A stretch of DNA of 64,000 nt. Source: Maribacter sp. 4G9. Lineage in GTDB: Bacteria > Bacteroidota > Bacteroidia > Flavobacteriales > Flavobacteriaceae. Position numbers and translations under genes: made by a program. Location of the stretch: assembly GCF_002742265.1 (NCBI RefSeq), contig NZ_MDGL01000035.1:62001-126000 (forward strand), in the 5' to 3' direction. Numbering within the stretch: the stretch's first letter is position 1; each line of letters starts with the position of its first letter. Below are positions 9,460-22,200 of this stretch, in pieces. Below the pieces are notes generated by a model. The model searched no databases. It saw nothing but the letters and a program-made list of their open reading frames with translations, and was not told the DNA's origin.

Positions 9460-10707
9460 ATGTACCCGGAAAATTCAAACATATTTACCATAAATGGTGG
9501 TTCGTCCAGCATCAAGTTCGCTATGTACGAAATGGCCAAAACTCCGAAGCCTATATTTTCCGGGAGCATAAACCGCATTGGATTAAAGAATACAAGCTTT
9601 AATGTTACCTACGTCAATCGGGATGAAAAGATGAGTTATGATGTATACTGTCCCGGTTTTTACGAGGGCGCAATCTTTTTGATCTTATGGCTAAAAAGGC
9701 AAAACAGTTTTGATAGAGTTAAATGCATTGGCCATCGGGTTGTCCATGGCAGGGGCCATTCCCGTGCCGAAATGATAGATGCATCTTTACTAAGGGAATT
9801 AAAGCGAATAAGGGATTACGACCCGGAACATTTACCCGCTGAGATCGAAATCATCGAACTTTTTAAAAATAGATGTCCAGGAGTATTACAGGTAGCCTGT
9901 TTCGATACCGCCTTTCACACAACAATGCCACGCATAGCAAAAATATTGCCTATACCAAGGCGCTTTGATCGAGCTGGAGTTCAGCGGTATGGTTTTCATG
10001 GATTATCGTATGCTTTTCTTATGGAAAAGCTAAAGGAAATAGCGGGTGCCGATGAAGCGAACGGACGCATCATTCTGGCCCATCTTGGGAACGGGGCCAG
10101 TTTGGCGGCTTTGAAAGATGGCAAAAGTATGGATACCAGTATGGGCTTTACACCTGCAGGTGGATGTATGATGGGTACAAGGAGTGGGGATTTGGATCCG
10201 GGGGTTGCTTGGTACATGATGAACTGTGAGGGAATGAACACAAAACAGTTCAATCATTTGATCAATCATGAAGCCGGCCTTTTAGGGGTTTCGGAAACCA
10301 GTGCCGATATGCAGGACCTTCTGCAAATGGAAAGCTCGGATGTGAGGGCTGCAGATGCGGTGGCCCTATTTTGTTATCAGCTAAAAAAATGGATCGGCTC
10401 ATTTATAACCGTATTGGAAGGCCTGGATACCTTGGTTTTTTCTGGCGGCATCGGGGAGAACGCACCCATAATCAGATCAAGGGTTTGCGAAGGCCTTCGT
10501 TTTGTAGGAATCGAATTGGACGAAGACCGAAACAATCAAAATCAATCCGAAATTTCGATAGAGGGTGGCAAAGTAAAGGTATTGGTAATCCCTACCAACG
10601 AAGAGCTAATGATCGCGAAATGTACGACGGACCTCTATATGGAATCAAAAATAAAGAACAACGGTTCAAAAATAAGTAAGACATGGAAAAGCAACATAGT
10701 GAAATAG
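9460..10707 (+). CDS. ackA: Acetate kinase
   Basis: This 415-residue cytoplasmic enzyme transfers phosphate between acetyl-phosphate and ADP, making acetate and ATP. Signatures of the ASKHA fold are visible: [13 protein letters not shown] at the N-terminus, [27 protein letters not shown] and TRSGDLDPG. Its last 25 bp overlap the start of phosphoketolase, a strong sign that the two are translated together. Phosphoketolase makes acetyl-phosphate, so the pair gives substrate-level ATP without phosphotransacetylase, which is not seen in the window. Confidence 0.95.
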   Translation: MYPENSNIFTINGGSSSIKFAMYEMAKTPKPIFSGSINRIGLKNTSFNVTYVNRDEKMSYDVYCPGFYEGAIFLILWLKRQNSFDRVKCIGHRVVHGRGHSRAEMIDASLLRELKRIRDYDPEHLPAEIEIIELFKNRCPGVLQVACFDTAFHTTMPRIAKILPIPRRFDRAGVQRYGFHGLSYAFLMEKLKEIAGADEANGRIILAHLGNGASLAALKDGKSMDTSMGFTPAGGCMMGTRSGDLDPGVAWYMMNCEGMNTKQFNHLINHEAGLLGVSETSADMQDLLQMESSDVRAADAVALFCYQLKKWIGSFITVLEGLDTLVFSGGIGENAPIIRSRVCEGLRFVGIELDEDRNNQNQSEISIEGGKVKVLVIPTNEELMIAKCTTDLYMESKIKNNGSKISKTWKSNIVK

Positions 10708-13073
10708 GACAAGAGGAATTATCCAACGAACATCTAGGGAGAATAGATGCCTATTGGAGGGCCACCAATTATCTTTCCGTGGGGCAGATATATTTGCGTG
10801 ACAATCCGCTGATGCGGGAACCGCTGAAACCGGAACATATCAAACCTATGTTATTAGGGCATTGGGGTACTACGCCCGGCCAAAATTTCATTTACGTACA
10901 TCTGAACCGTATCATCAAAAAATATGATCTGAATATGATATACGTATCAGGTCCGGGTCATGGCGGACCGGCACTTGTTGGCAGTACCTACCTTGAAGGA
11001 ACATATAGTGAAGTGTATCCTCACATAAGTCAGGATGAAGAAGGATTAAAAAAACTGTTTACACAGTTTTCCTTTCCGGGCGGAATCCCCAGCCATGTCT
11101 CCCCCGAATGTCCTGGTTCCATACACGAAGGCGGTGAACTGGGCTATTCCCTGAGCCATGCATTCGGTGCGGCCTTTGACAATCCCGATCTCATCGTGTC
11201 CTGTGTAGTGGGTGACGGGGAAGCGGAAACCGGTCCGTTGGCTACGGCATGGCACTCCAACAAATTCCTAAATCCGGTGACCGACGGTGTGGTGCTTCCC
11301 ATTTTACATCTCAATGGGTATAAGATTGCCAATCCCTCCATTTTGGCCCGTATCGGGAATGAAGAATTGGAACAACTTTTTTTAGGGTACGGATGGAAAC
11401 CCTATTGGATCGAAGGGGATGACCCTAAGTCTATGCACCAAAAAATGGCTCAGCTATTGGATCAGGTAATCGAGGAAATTAATGCGATAAAGGAAAATGC
11501 CGCCCAAGATGACAATGCGGAACGCCCCCATTGGCCCATGATCATTCTCAAGTCCCCCAAAGGGTGGACGGGACCCAAGTTTGTGGACGGCCTACCGGTG
11601 GAAAATCATTTCAGATCGCATCAGGTACCCTTATCGGATGTGGCAAATAATCCAAAGCACCTAAAGCAGTTGGAAGATTGGTTTAAAAGCTACAGACCTG
11701 AAGCGCTTTTTGATAAACAGGGACGATTTTTATCAGAATTGGCCGACCTGGCACCTAAAGGCGAACGGCGAATGGGGGCTAATCCGCATGCCAACGGAGG
11801 AATTTTATTAAAGGATTTACATATGCCCGACTTTAGGAATTATGCATTGGATGTTTCGGAACGGGGAAAAATGGGAAATGGCGACACCCGCGTTCTAGGC
11901 GAATTTGCCAGGGATATCATAAAATTGAACGAAGCACAACGAAACTTTAGGATTTTCGGCCCCGACGAAACGCTTTCCAATCGTTTAAATTCAGTTTTCG
12001 AGGCTACTGATCGCCAATGGGAAGCCGAAACCATGGCTACCGATGAACTCCTCAAAAAAGACGGGCGCGTGGTGGAAATGTTGAGCGAGCACCAATGCGA
12101 GGGCTGGCTAGAAGGGTATCTCTTAACCGGACGACATGGTCTGTTCAATTGTTACGAGGCGTTCATCCATATTATCGATTCCATGTTCAACCAACACGCC
12201 AAGTGGCTAAAAGTAACCTCAGAGCTACCTTGGCGCAGAAAGATCGCCTCCCTGAACATACTTTTGGCGTCCCATGTATGGCGACAGGACCACAATGGGT
12301 TCACCCACCAAGATCCTGGCTTTATTGATCATGTGGTCAATAAAAAAGCCGAAATAGTCCGTGTTTATTTGCCGCCCGATGCCAATTGTCTTCTATCCGT
12401 CATGGACCATTGTTTTCGAAGCAAGCATTATGTAAATGTTGTCGTCGCCGGTAAACATCCCGCACCGCAATGGCTCCCTATGGAGGAGGCGGTCATACAT
12501 TGTGCCAAAGGCATCGGTATCTGGGCATGGGCCAGTAATGATATAGATGCGGAACCCGACGTGGTCATGGCCAGCGCAGGCGACGTGCCTACCCTTGAAA
12601 CCTTGGCGGCCGTATCCATACTTCGCGAAAAATTACCAAATCTGAAAATACGGGTCGTAAACGTGGTCGATCTGATGAAGCTCCAGACCGAGACGGCACA
12701 TCCACATGGATTAAAGGATGCCGATTTTGATATGTTGTTCACTAAAGACAAGCCTGTCATTTTCGCTTTTCATGGCTATCCATGGCTTATACATAGATTG
12801 ACCTACAATCGTACGAACCATTCCAATTTTCACGTAAGGGGCTATAAGGAAGAAGGCACTATAACTACCGCTTTTGATATGACGGTATTGAACGATATAG
12901 ATCGATTTCATTTGGTACAGGATGTTTTGGACAGGTTGCCGAACCTCGGCGACGAAGTGGCATACCTGAAACAGGAAATGCAAGACAAACTGATCGAACA
13001 CAAGTACTACATCCGTAAAAATGGGCTGGATATGCCCGAGGTCAGGGATTGGAAGTGGAACGGGCAAGCCTAA
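10683..13073 (+). CDS. xfp: Phosphoketolase (xylulose-5-P/fructose-6-P)
   Basis: This 796-residue thiamine-diphosphate enzyme splits xylulose-5-phosphate and/or fructose-6-phosphate with phosphate into acetyl-phosphate and glyceraldehyde-3-phosphate or erythrose-4-phosphate. Typical blocks include [18 protein letters not shown], the ThDP site [19 protein letters not shown], and NPHANGG. Length matches the family (about 790-825). The gene overlaps acetate kinase by 25 bp, so acetyl-phosphate would pass straight to ATP formation. The glyceraldehyde-3-phosphate made here is the substrate of the type II GAPDH at the start of the block. Substrate preference cannot be read with confidence. Confidence 0.94.
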   Translation: MEKQHSEIGQEELSNEHLGRIDAYWRATNYLSVGQIYLRDNPLMREPLKPEHIKPMLLGHWGTTPGQNFIYVHLNRIIKKYDLNMIYVSGPGHGGPALVGSTYLEGTYSEVYPHISQDEEGLKKLFTQFSFPGGIPSHVSPECPGSIHEGGELGYSLSHAFGAAFDNPDLIVSCVVGDGEAETGPLATAWHSNKFLNPVTDGVVLPILHLNGYKIANPSILARIGNEELEQLFLGYGWKPYWIEGDDPKSMHQKMAQLLDQVIEEINAIKENAAQDDNAERPHWPMIILKSPKGWTGPKFVDGLPVENHFRSHQVPLSDVANNPKHLKQLEDWFKSYRPEALFDKQGRFLSELADLAPKGERRMGANPHANGGILLKDLHMPDFRNYALDVSERGKMGNGDTRVLGEFARDIIKLNEAQRNFRIFGPDETLSNRLNSVFEATDRQWEAETMATDELLKKDGRVVEMLSEHQCEGWLEGYLLTGRHGLFNCYEAFIHIIDSMFNQHAKWLKVTSELPWRRKIASLNILLASHVWRQDHNGFTHQDPGFIDHVVNKKAEIVRVYLPPDANCLLSVMDHCFRSKHYVNVVVAGKHPAPQWLPMEEAVIHCAKGIGIWAWASNDIDAEPDVVMASAGDVPTLETLAAVSILREKLPNLKIRVVNVVDLMKLQTETAHPHGLKDADFDMLFTKDKPVIFAFHGYPWLIHRLTYNRTNHSNFHVRGYKEEGTITTAFDMTVLNDIDRFHLVQDVLDRLPNLGDEVAYLKQEMQDKLIEHKYYIRKNGLDMPEVRDWKWNGQA

Positions 13074-13126
13074 TGTGATAGCAAAGCTCGACTATCGAGT
13101 AAATAATAGTTTAAAAAAAAAGGAAA

Positions 13127-14101
13127 ATGGACAATGGCAAAATAAAACATATCGGGGTATTCACTTCAGGGGGCGATTCTCCGGGAATGAACGCTGCGCT
13201 CTTCGGAACTGCAAAGGTAGCTGAGCAACATGGCATCAGGGTAAGCGGCATCCTAAAGGGGTACGAAGGCATGATAGATGGGCATTTTATCCCACTGGAA
13301 AGCCAACAGCTACAAAAAACGGTACACCGTGGTGGTACGGTATTGAAAACCGCCAGAAGCGAGCGATTTATGGCTCTGGAAGGAAGACAACTTGCCTTTA
13401 AAAACCTTCAGGACAATGATATCGATGCCGTGGTAGCCATTGGTGGTGACGGTACTTTTAAGGGTTTGCTTGCCTTTTCGGAAATATGTGATATCCCGTT
13501 CATAGGTATTCCCGGGACCATTGACAACGATATTTCCGGCACCGATTACACCCTCGGATTTGATTCCGCAGTAAACACGGCCATTGAAAATATCGATAAA
13601 ATTAAAGATACCGCCGAATCCCACAATCGGGTATTTATTGTGGAAGTAATGGGCAGGGATAGCGGTTATATTGCCATTCATTCCGGATTGGGCGTTGCTG
13701 CCGATGCCATATTGATACCTGAGAGCGGTGAAGATTTTCTCCAGTTGCTAAAAAAGGTCAAGGACTATAAAAGTGAAGATGGGTTTATCGTGGTGGTTTC
13801 GGAAGGAGATGAATTGGGAGCAGGACTCGTGGCATCAAAGATCAAGGAAATCAATTCAAAAGTGGACCTGCGGATCACAAAACTTGGTCATGTGCAACGG
13901 GGAGGAAACCCCTCGTCCCTGGACAGAATGTTGGGAATCAGGCTTGGATCGGCCGCAGTGAGGGCACTTTTGCTGGGAAGAAGAAATGCAATGGTCGGGG
14001 TTTTGGACAATCAGTTGAGCCTGACCCCTTTTGAGCAGGTGGTAAAACAGCACCAAGTGAACGATGAACTGCAAGAACTTTTAAAAATATTCGGTACTTA
14101 A
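13127..14101 (+). CDS. pfkA: 6-phosphofructokinase, ATP-type
   Basis: This 324-residue protein matches group A phosphofructokinase. It has GGDSPGMNA at residues 15-23, GGDGT at 106-110, and PGTIDNDI at 129-136 with the catalytic aspartate Asp133. The substrate-binding MGRDSGYIA and a late HVQRGG block are also present. The glycine at position 109 (GGDG rather than GGDD) points to ATP rather than pyrophosphate as donor. It phosphorylates fructose-6-phosphate to the bisphosphate used by the aldolase upstream. It lies 53 bp after phosphoketolase and 2 bp before the membrane methyltransferase-like gene. Confidence 0.95.
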   Translation: MDNGKIKHIGVFTSGGDSPGMNAALFGTAKVAEQHGIRVSGILKGYEGMIDGHFIPLESQQLQKTVHRGGTVLKTARSERFMALEGRQLAFKNLQDNDIDAVVAIGGDGTFKGLLAFSEICDIPFIGIPGTIDNDISGTDYTLGFDSAVNTAIENIDKIKDTAESHNRVFIVEVMGRDSGYIAIHSGLGVAADAILIPESGEDFLQLLKKVKDYKSEDGFIVVVSEGDELGAGLVASKIKEINSKVDLRITKLGHVQRGGNPSSLDRMLGIRLGSAAVRALLLGRRNAMVGVLDNQLSLTPFEQVVKQHQVNDELQELLKIFGT

Positions 14102-14103
14102 AA

Positions 14104-16461
14104 ATGAAAAGATCCTTACCCGACATATTGATCATTTTCCTGCTGACCGCGGCGACCATTATCTTTGAGATCAGTCTGTCACGTCTATTTTCTTACCTTC
14201 TCAGTTTTCATTTCGTGCTCATTATCATTGCTTTTTCCATATTGGGATTGGGGATCGGCCAGATAAGCTATGCCAAGTTCTACAATAGAATGGACAAGGC
14301 ATGGGATTTTTGGGCCGCCTTACCTGCGATTGCCACGTTCTTGGGTTTTTCCCTATTGCTCGCACTATCAAAAATCAGTGGTTCGTCCTTAAATGATTTG
14401 GGCCTGCTTGCTTTTATTGTCCTCTCTATCGTTCCGTTTATTGCCATCGGGGTTGTCTATGCCTTTATATTCGAAAGGAATAAACGCCATGCATCTACCT
14501 TTTATGCCATAGATCTTATTGGGGCGGCCGGCGGGGCACTGGTCTCGGTATTTCTGCTCAATACGTTCAGCTTGGTCTATGTGGTGGCAATAGCCATAGG
14601 GCTTCTGCTGCTTGTTTGGGCTATACACGCATTCGCAAGCAAAAATCGCTATTCAATGGCATTGGCCCTTTTATCGGTGGCCATTATCATTTTGATGGGG
14701 CTTGGAAAGGATACCCTCGACATCGATATCCCCGTTTCAAAAGACCCCTCGAAGGATATGTATCGCCTAATGAACAATCCTGCCCTACAAAGTGAAAAAC
14801 TGGAAAGTCGTTGGAGCGCTTTTGGCAAGACCGACCTGGTACAATTCACTTATCCCGACAGTACCGTGTCAAAAACCATGTTCATCGATGGGGCCGCGGG
14901 GACCGATGTGGTGAACATTGACGAGCTGGCAAAGGACACTTTAAAAATAAGAAAGGCACTATCGGGTCTCCCGGCCGTGTTTGCCATGAATTTTGTCAAT
15001 AAAAACGATAAGGATTCAGTCCTTATAATCGGACCAGGTGGAGGGATAGACATTGCAGCGGCATATTTTTCGGGCTACAGCTATATTGATGCCGTCGAGG
15101 TCAATCCCTCTTTTGTGCAGCTCATGGAAAAATACAATCCCGCTACCTTCCTTGATAAGGAGAACATACAGGTAGAGGTAAACGAGGGCAGGAATTTTGT
15201 GATCAAGAACAAGGGAAAATATGATGCCATACTATTGACCATTCCCGTAACCAAGGGGTCCCGGGGCACCGACTTCTACGGACTTACGGAAAACTACCTG
15301 TTTACCATGGAAGCTTTGGCCGATTACTTGGAGGGCCTGACGGAAAACGGGGCCATCTATTTCACGATGCACGGCAGACAGGAAGTATATAAAATGTTGG
15401 CCAACTATATGGAACTCCAAAATCGGATGGGGATCGGCCCAAAGGAGGCTCTTAAAAAGGTCTATATCTTCTCAAACGGAATGAACCCCGTACTGGTCAT
15501 TAAAAAGACTCCTTTTGAACAGGAAATGATCGAGGAGGTGCATCGTATCGCACACTATCTGGGACTGGACCAAGATGTGTTCTACTTTCCATACATAAAA
15601 CAAGAGGGTTTGGATACGATCGTGCGGAACGTAAATTATCAATGGCTTATGTTCGACGACCTGATCTATGATATTTCCTCGGGCACCTATCCCCATGACG
15701 AGCTTTGGAAAACGGCATCCATAAACCTAAGACCGGTCAGTGATGATTCGCCGTATTTTTTCAATTACAACAATGGTATCCCCGATGCCATGGCAACGCC
15801 CCTATGGCTGGGAATATTCATTCTTGGGTGGTTTCTGTTCAATCATATAAACAAATGGAAATCGGTTTCCTTTTATGAAGACACCGCGGTAACCGCTCAA
15901 AAAAAGTTCCGTGTCTTGGCCCTATTGGCCTTTTTATTGGGGTTTTCGTACATTCTTATACAAGGTTACCTGTTCCAGGTACTCAATTTAAAACTGTCGA
16001 GCCCGTCGCAGTCATTTTCATTGTTGCTTTTTACATTTCTATTGGGCAATGGTATGGGCAGCTTAACGACGAGGGCGTTCAAAAAAAACCTTCCCCAAAA
16101 ACTGACAGTGTATGCGGCATTGATTATTATAACATCTTTGCTCACCGTGTATGTACTGCTCCCTATGTGGTACGAACGGTTATCGGAATTTTGGGTGGCC
16201 ATTCTTTTACTGTTTCCATCCTTTTTCATAGGGGTACCCTTTCCCCTATTGCTAAGAATAGCGACCTCATTTAAAGAGAAGCAGATCATTTCCTATTTAT
16301 TGGGTATATCCAGCGTGGCAGGGGTCGCAGCCTCCATTTTTGCCATTGTCATCTCTATCCTATACGGCTACAGCTACGTATTCTTGCTCGGACTCTTGGG
16401 GTACGCGGTATTGATCGTGATGGCATATCGATTAAAAAAACCTAAAATCGTACATCTATGA
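14104..16461 (+). CDS. Polytopic membrane protein with spermidine synthase-like domain
   Basis: The 785-residue product is a fusion. The first ~215 residues contain about six or seven membrane helices. The middle (about 225-545) is a spermidine-synthase-like Rossmann domain with the nucleotide-binding loop [17 protein letters not shown] at about residue 308 and the acidic end of strand 2 in VEVNP. The C-terminus (about 560-780) has six more helices. Such membrane-embedded homologues exist in many bacteria without a settled function, so polyamine synthesis should not be assumed. It starts 2 bp after phosphofructokinase and overlaps the M50 protease gene by 4 bp, implying translational coupling. 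Confidence 0.8.
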   Translation: MKRSLPDILIIFLLTAATIIFEISLSRLFSYLLSFHFVLIIIAFSILGLGIGQISYAKFYNRMDKAWDFWAALPAIATFLGFSLLLALSKISGSSLNDLGLLAFIVLSIVPFIAIGVVYAFIFERNKRHASTFYAIDLIGAAGGALVSVFLLNTFSLVYVVAIAIGLLLLVWAIHAFASKNRYSMALALLSVAIIILMGLGKDTLDIDIPVSKDPSKDMYRLMNNPALQSEKLESRWSAFGKTDLVQFTYPDSTVSKTMFIDGAAGTDVVNIDELAKDTLKIRKALSGLPAVFAMNFVNKNDKDSVLIIGPGGGIDIAAAYFSGYSYIDAVEVNPSFVQLMEKYNPATFLDKENIQVEVNEGRNFVIKNKGKYDAILLTIPVTKGSRGTDFYGLTENYLFTMEALADYLEGLTENGAIYFTMHGRQEVYKMLANYMELQNRMGIGPKEALKKVYIFSNGMNPVLVIKKTPFEQEMIEEVHRIAHYLGLDQDVFYFPYIKQEGLDTIVRNVNYQWLMFDDLIYDISSGTYPHDELWKTASINLRPVSDDSPYFFNYNNGIPDAMATPLWLGIFILGWFLFNHINKWKSVSFYEDTAVTAQKKFRVLALLAFLLGFSYILIQGYLFQVLNLKLSSPSQSFSLLLFTFLLGNGMGSLTTRAFKKNLPQKLTVYAALIIITSLLTVYVLLPMWYERLSEFWVAILLLFPSFFIGVPFPLLLRIATSFKEKQIISYLLGISSVAGVAASIFAIVISILYGYSYVFLLGLLGYAVLIVMAYRLKKPKIVHL

Positions 16462-17561
16462 AAAAATGGTCGTTATTTATAGGAAGCTACTCCGGCATCA
16501 AGGTATTTATCCATTGGACCTTTTGGATCATCATTGGATGGATCTTCATGATGCACTTTCAAATGGGCCATGGCTGGGCAGAAGGCATACAAGGGGCTCT
16601 TTTTATTCTCGTTCTGTTCGCCTGTGTGGTGCTGCACGAGTTTGGCCATGCCCTCACGGCTAAAAAATATGGGATTCCCACGCGCGATATTACGCTCTAC
16701 CCCATTGGTGGCGTGGCCAGTCTTGATAAAATGCCCGATAAACCTGCCCAGGAACTGGCCGTGGCCCTGGCCGGTCCAGCGGTAAACTTCGTCATTGCCG
16801 GAGTCCTCTATATCTTTTTGTACGTGAACGACCAACTACTGCCAATTTCTGAAATAGACCATATGACCGGCGGCAATTTCTGGTTCAATATCATGGCCGC
16901 CAATGTGATATTGGCCGTTTTTAACCTGATACCTGCCTTTCCGATGGATGGCGGAAGGGTGCTCAGGGCAGTATTGGCATTCAACATGGGCAAATTGAAA
17001 GCGACCACCATCGCTGCGCGGGTAGGGCAGTTTCTTGCTATAGTATTTGTATTTCTAGGTTTCTTTACCAATTTCTGGTTGGTTTTCATCGGTCTGTTCA
17101 TCTATCTGGGGGCCGGAGCCGAGGAAGTGCACGAAAGCACCAAATCAGCACTCACCGGATATACGGCCAAAGATGTTCTGATCCGGCAATATACCCGCTT
17201 GTTGCCTGGGGAAACCTTGGAAAAGGCCGTACAGTTGTTACGGAATACCCAGGAACAAGGATTTGTAGTTGTAGAAAACGATCGGGTACTAGGTGTCCTT
17301 ACCCGAAAAGAATTGATCAGGGGATTGTCCGCTTATGGAAATACCTTCCCGGTATCCAATGTAATGCGGAAAGATTTCGTCATAGTTACCCCGGATATGC
17401 CCTTACAGCAGGTATATGAAAAGCTAATGACCAACAATGCCCAACTTGCCCCCGTCTTGGAGGACGGTCGGCTTATGGGCATTGTGGACGTGAAGGGCAT
17501 TAATGAAATGGTCATGATGAAAAAGGCATTGGCCAAAAAGGATGGAATCGCAAAGGCTTGA
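16458..17561 (+). CDS. M50 site-2-type intramembrane protease with CBS pair
   Basis: This 367-residue polytopic membrane protein is a site-2-protease-like zinc metalloprotease. The zinc motif HEFGH covers residues 60-64, and the third ligand Asp164 lies in [12 protein letters not shown]. The C-terminal ~140 residues form two CBS motifs, which in this family often bind adenine nucleotides and could couple proteolysis to energy state. The substrate is unknown; homologues cleave anti-sigma factors or membrane regulators. It overlaps the preceding gene by 4 bp (ATGA) and lies 53 bp before the GltD-like gene. Confidence 0.9.
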   Translation: MKKWSLFIGSYSGIKVFIHWTFWIIIGWIFMMHFQMGHGWAEGIQGALFILVLFACVVLHEFGHALTAKKYGIPTRDITLYPIGGVASLDKMPDKPAQELAVALAGPAVNFVIAGVLYIFLYVNDQLLPISEIDHMTGGNFWFNIMAANVILAVFNLIPAFPMDGGRVLRAVLAFNMGKLKATTIAARVGQFLAIVFVFLGFFTNFWLVFIGLFIYLGAGAEEVHESTKSALTGYTAKDVLIRQYTRLLPGETLEKAVQLLRNTQEQGFVVVENDRVLGVLTRKELIRGLSAYGNTFPVSNVMRKDFVIVTPDMPLQQVYEKLMTNNAQLAPVLEDGRLMGIVDVKGINEMVMMKKALAKKDGIAKA

Positions 17562-17614
17562 AATAGGGAAAAAACAGAAACTGAAAGGATTTTAATATTA
17601 TAAGTTACAGAATT

Positions 17615-19258
17615 ATGAAACAGCCAATTAAAGACATAACATCCCCCGCAGACCTGAAAGGTCACGATCTAGGTACGGGGCCTATCAGGCAACAACGTCC
17701 GGTTTATGTGGATTTACTTCCCCCGTGCAACAATGCTTGTCCTGCCGGCGAAAACATACAGGCTTGGCTAGAACTGGCGCAAGCGGAAAAATTTGAAGAA
17801 GCTTGGCAGGTCATCATGCAAGACAACCCCATGCCCGCCGTGATGGGCCGCGTTTGTTACCACCCGTGCGAAGATGGCTGTAACCGCACCTTTATAGACA
17901 GTCCGGTCAGCATTCACGCCATGGAACGTTTTCTAGGCGATGAGGCGGTCATGAAAAATTGGCAGGTCAAATTCGACAAAAAACCGGGAGGCAAACGGGT
18001 ACTTGTGATCGGTGCCGGACCAAGTGGTTTGTCCGCGGCATACCATCTTACCAGGTTGGGGCACACGGTTGAAATCCATGAGGCAGGGCCGGTGGCAGGC
18101 GGTATGATGCACTTTGGGATCCCCGCCTACCGGCTTCCGCGAAATATGCTTGATCAAGAGGTGCGGCGAATTGAAAAAATGGGCGTCAAAATCAGGCTCG
18201 ATCGTAAAGTAGAAAATGTGCTTAAAGAACAAAAAGCAGGCAGTTTCGATGCCGTGTTCATCGCCGTAGGGGCACATCTCTCTAAAAAAATCGATATCCC
18301 CGGCAGGGATGCCGGAAAGATTCTGGACGCCATCGGTTTTCTAAAACAAGTGGAACAGGGCGAAACACCTAAAATTGGCAGAAAAGTGGCCATTTATGGC
18401 GGAGGCAACACGGCCATGGATGCCGCACGTACGGCAAAGCGGATGGGAGCCTCGGAGGCGACCATCATCTACAGGCGCGACCGCAAGCACATGGCCGCCC
18501 ACGAATTTGAAGCTCAAGAAGCTATCGAAGAAGGTGTAAAGATCAACTGGCTGCGCACCATAAAAGCGATGGACGAAGAAACATTCACCGTTGAGGTCAT
18601 GCGGCTGGAAGATGGCCGCCCCGTGGGCACGGGACAATTCGAAACCCTGGAAGCGGACACACTGATATTGGCCGTGGGACAGGATACCGATACAGGATTT
18701 TTAAAAAGCGTACCCGGCATTGGGTTCAAGGAAGATGGAACGGTCATCGTAGGACCGGATATGATGACCGGCCGTAAAGGCATCTTTGCCGGGGGCGATA
18801 TGGTGCCCAGTGAGCGCAGCGTAACAGTGGCGATAGGGCATGGCAAAAAGGCGGCACGACATATTGACGGTTTTTTGCGGGAGGCACCCTATAAAAAACC
18901 TCCCAAACACCCGGTGGTGGGCTATGAACGGTTACACCTTTGGTATAAAACAAACGCCAAAAAAAAGGAACAGGCCATACTCCCTGCCGAAAAGCGGGTG
19001 GAAGGCTTCGATGAGATAAAGGCAGGCTTGAGCAAAGAAGAAGCCTTGTTTGAATCACAACGCTGCCTCTCCTGTGGCAATTGCTTTGAGTGCGATGGCT
19101 GCTATGGGGCCTGCCCCGAAGATGCCATACTAAAATTGGGGCCTGGCAACGGATACCAGTATGACTTCGATCGTTGCACCGGCTGTGCGATATGTTATGA
19201 GCAGTGCCCTTGTCATGCCATAGAAATGATTCCCGAACCTCAAACCAAAATATCATAA
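17615..19258 (+). CDS. GltD-like NADPH-ferredoxin flavoprotein with C-terminal 2[4Fe-4S] domain
   Basis: The 547-residue protein begins with the cysteine-rich domain of the glutamate-synthase small-subunit family (CNNACPAGENIQAWL and CYHPCEDGCNR). An FAD site follows (VLVIGAGPSGLSAAYHL, about residue 130), then an NAD(P)H site (VAIYGGGNTAMDAARTA, about residue 258) and the FAD-closing GIFAGGDM. The last ~60 residues add a ferredoxin-like unit with CxxC clusters around CLSCGNCFECDGCYGACP and CTGCAICYEQCP. It ends 2 bp before pyruvate:ferredoxin oxidoreductase. The likely job is passing electrons between ferredoxin and NAD(P)H rather than making glutamate, since no large GltB subunit is present. 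Confidence 0.88.
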   Translation: MKQPIKDITSPADLKGHDLGTGPIRQQRPVYVDLLPPCNNACPAGENIQAWLELAQAEKFEEAWQVIMQDNPMPAVMGRVCYHPCEDGCNRTFIDSPVSIHAMERFLGDEAVMKNWQVKFDKKPGGKRVLVIGAGPSGLSAAYHLTRLGHTVEIHEAGPVAGGMMHFGIPAYRLPRNMLDQEVRRIEKMGVKIRLDRKVENVLKEQKAGSFDAVFIAVGAHLSKKIDIPGRDAGKILDAIGFLKQVEQGETPKIGRKVAIYGGGNTAMDAARTAKRMGASEATIIYRRDRKHMAAHEFEAQEAIEEGVKINWLRTIKAMDEETFTVEVMRLEDGRPVGTGQFETLEADTLILAVGQDTDTGFLKSVPGIGFKEDGTVIVGPDMMTGRKGIFAGGDMVPSERSVTVAIGHGKKAARHIDGFLREAPYKKPPKHPVVGYERLHLWYKTNAKKKEQAILPAEKRVEGFDEIKAGLSKEEALFESQRCLSCGNCFECDGCYGACPEDAILKLGPGNGYQYDFDRCTGCAICYEQCPCHAIEMIPEPQTKIS

Positions 19259-19260
19259 TC

Positions 19261-22200
19261 ATGGATGGACAGAAAAATATTGCAACCATTGACGGCAATG
19301 AAGCCGTAGCTTATGTGGCCTACCGCGTTAACGAGGTGTGCGCCATCTACCCAATTACCCCCGCCTCCCCTATGGCCGAACATACCGATGAATGGTCCGC
19401 TGCAGGGGTAAAGAATATTTGGGGCAATATACCCGATGTCATCGAGATGCAAAGTGAAGGAGGGGCCGCCGGTGCTGTTCATGGGGTATTGCAGACAGGG
19501 GCACTGGCCACCACCTTTACCGCCTCACAGGGTTTGATGCTCATGCTGCCCAATATGTACAAAATTGCGGGGGAACTCACCGCTACGGTCTTTCATGTTG
19601 CTGCACGCTCCCTTGCCGCACAGGCACTGTCCATCTTTGGTGACCATAGCGACGTGATGGCCGCCAGGACCACCGGTTTTGCCATGATCGCCTCGGCATC
19701 CGTGCAGGAAGCACATGATATGGCACTCATCTGCCAAGCGGCAACCCTTAAATCGAGGATACCCTTTATGCACTTTTTCGACGGGTTCCGTACTTCCCAT
19801 GAAGTGAACAAGATCAACCTTCTCACGGACGGGCAGATCAGGGCCATGATCGATGATACATTGATTTATGCCCACCGGCAACGCGGCCTAAACCCCGATA
19901 ACCCCTTTATCCGTGGTACTGCACAAAACCCCGATGTGTACTTTCAGGCCAGGGAAACCGTTAATCCTTATTATTCCGATCTCCCGGAGATCGTTCAAAA
20001 AACGATGGACGATTTTGGTAAACTCACCGACAGGAATTATAAACTTTATGAATACTATGGCGAGGCGGAGGCCGAAAGGATCCTCATCATTATGGCTTCC
20101 GGGGCGGAGGTAGTCCATGAAACAGTCAAAAAGTTAACGGCAAGCGGGGAAAAAGTGGGAGTGATCAAAGTGCGGCTCTACCGGCCTTTTTCCGCCAAAC
20201 ATTTCTTGGAAGTGCTTCCGAAAACCGTAAAAAAAATAGCCGTACTGGACCGCACCAAGGAACCGGGCAGCACGGGCGAACCCTTTTATCAGGATATAGT
20301 TACCATTATGGCGGAAGCGTACCGTCTTGGAAATATCGGCATGTTCCCACAAATTGTAGGAGGCCGTTACGGGCTTTCCTCCAAAGAGTTTACCCCAGGA
20401 ATGGCCAAAGGCGTTTTTGATGAATTGAAAAAACCTTCCCCTAAAAATAGTTTTACAGTGGGGATCAATGACGATGTTTCCCATAGCAGTATAGCCTACG
20501 ACCCTGCTTTCGATATCATTCCCGAAGGGACCATCAGTGCCGTATTCTTCGGGCTGGGATCTGATGGAACGGTAGGTGCCAATAAGAACAGTATTAAGAT
20601 TATTGGGGAAGGAACGGATTTATACGCACAGGGTTACTTTGTATATGACTCCAAAAAATCCGGAACGCAAACGGTTTCCCATCTGCGTTTCGGTCCAAAG
20701 CCCCTTCCGGCCCCCTATCTTATCCGCGAGGCGAACTTTATTGCCTGCCATAAATTTACCTATATCGGAAAAGTACAAATGCTCCGCCTTGCCGGGCAGG
20801 GTGCCACTTTTTTATTGAACAGCCCTTATGGTGCCGATAAAGTTTGGGACCGCCTACCTTTCCCGATACAGGAACAGATTGTAGCAAAGAAGTTGAAATT
20901 TTATGTCATCGATGGGTCGGGTGTGGCGCAAGCTTACGGGCTGGGTACGAAAATCAACACCATTATGCAGGCCTGCTTTTTTGCGCTTTCCGGAATATTG
21001 CCAAAGGAAGAAGCCATAGAAAGGATAAAAAAGTCGATAAAAAAAACCTACGGCAAAAAAGGAAAAGCCGTTGTTGAGCAGAATTTCCGTGTGGTGGATG
21101 CCGCCCTGGAAAATTTGTTTGAAGTTAAAGTCCCCGCCAAAGCCATGGGCAATTTGCCAATTCCTCCAACGGTATCTTCTGAAGCACCTGAATTTGTGCA
21201 ACAGGTTACCGCTATGATGATGCGGGGCGACGGCGATGAACTGCCGGTGAGCAAACTGCCCATAGACGGCACTTACCCAAGTGCGACCACCCGCTGGGAA
21301 AAACGCAATTTATCCGATCTGGTGGCGCAGTGGGAGAAAGATATATGTATCCAATGCGGCAACTGTAGTTTTGTATGCCCGCACAGCGTTATCCGCTCCA
21401 AATTTTATAACAGGGAATACCTGGAACCGGCACCGGAGGAATTTCCGTCCGCCCCCATCAATGCCCGCGGATTTCCCGAGACGCGCTATACCCTGCAGGT
21501 ATATGTGGAAGATTGTACCGGTTGCAACCTTTGTGTGGAAGTGTGCCCGGTTACCGACCCTGATGACGAAAGTACCAAGGCCATCAACCTGAGGCCAAGG
21601 GTACCTGTACTGGAAAAGGAAAGGGAGAACATCAGCTTCTTTGAAAGCCTGCCGCTTAATGACCGGGCAGAAGTAGATTTTTCCTCGGTACGGGGCGCGC
21701 AGTTCCTGGAACCGCTGTTCGAGTTTTCCGGGGCCTGTGCCGGCTGTGGTGAAACGCCCTATATCAAAGTGCTTACCCAGTTGTTCGGTGACCGTCTCAT
21801 TGTGGCCAATGCTACGGGCTGCTCCTCTATTTATGGGGGCAACCAGCCCACAACGCCCTGGGCGACTAATAAAGAAGGCCGGGGGCCAGCCTGGTCCAAT
21901 TCCTTGTTCGAGGACAATGCCGAATTCGGCCTGGGCATGAGGATAACGGCCGATAACCATTTGGCCATGGCAAGGGGGCTGGTACAGCACTTGAGCCCTG
22001 CCCTGGGCGAAGAATTGACAGCCGACTTGCTTAACAATGAGCAGCTATATGAATCGGAAATAAGCAGGCAAAGGGAAGGGGTCGCCGTTCTTAAGAAAAA
22101 ATTGGCCCAGATGGATAATGACGCAGCCGAAAAGCTACTGTCCGTAGCAGATCATCTGGTCAGAAGGAGCGTATGGTTGGTAGGTGGTGACGGTTGGGCA

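Noticed and set aside
17615-19258. Glutamate synthase small subunit
   Set aside because: There is no large GltB subunit, it carries an additional ferredoxin domain, and its neighbour is pyruvate:ferredoxin oxidoreductase.
21310-21990. 226-codon minus-strand open frame
   Set aside because: Shadow of the pyruvate:ferredoxin oxidoreductase gene, antiparallel to its iron-sulfur region.
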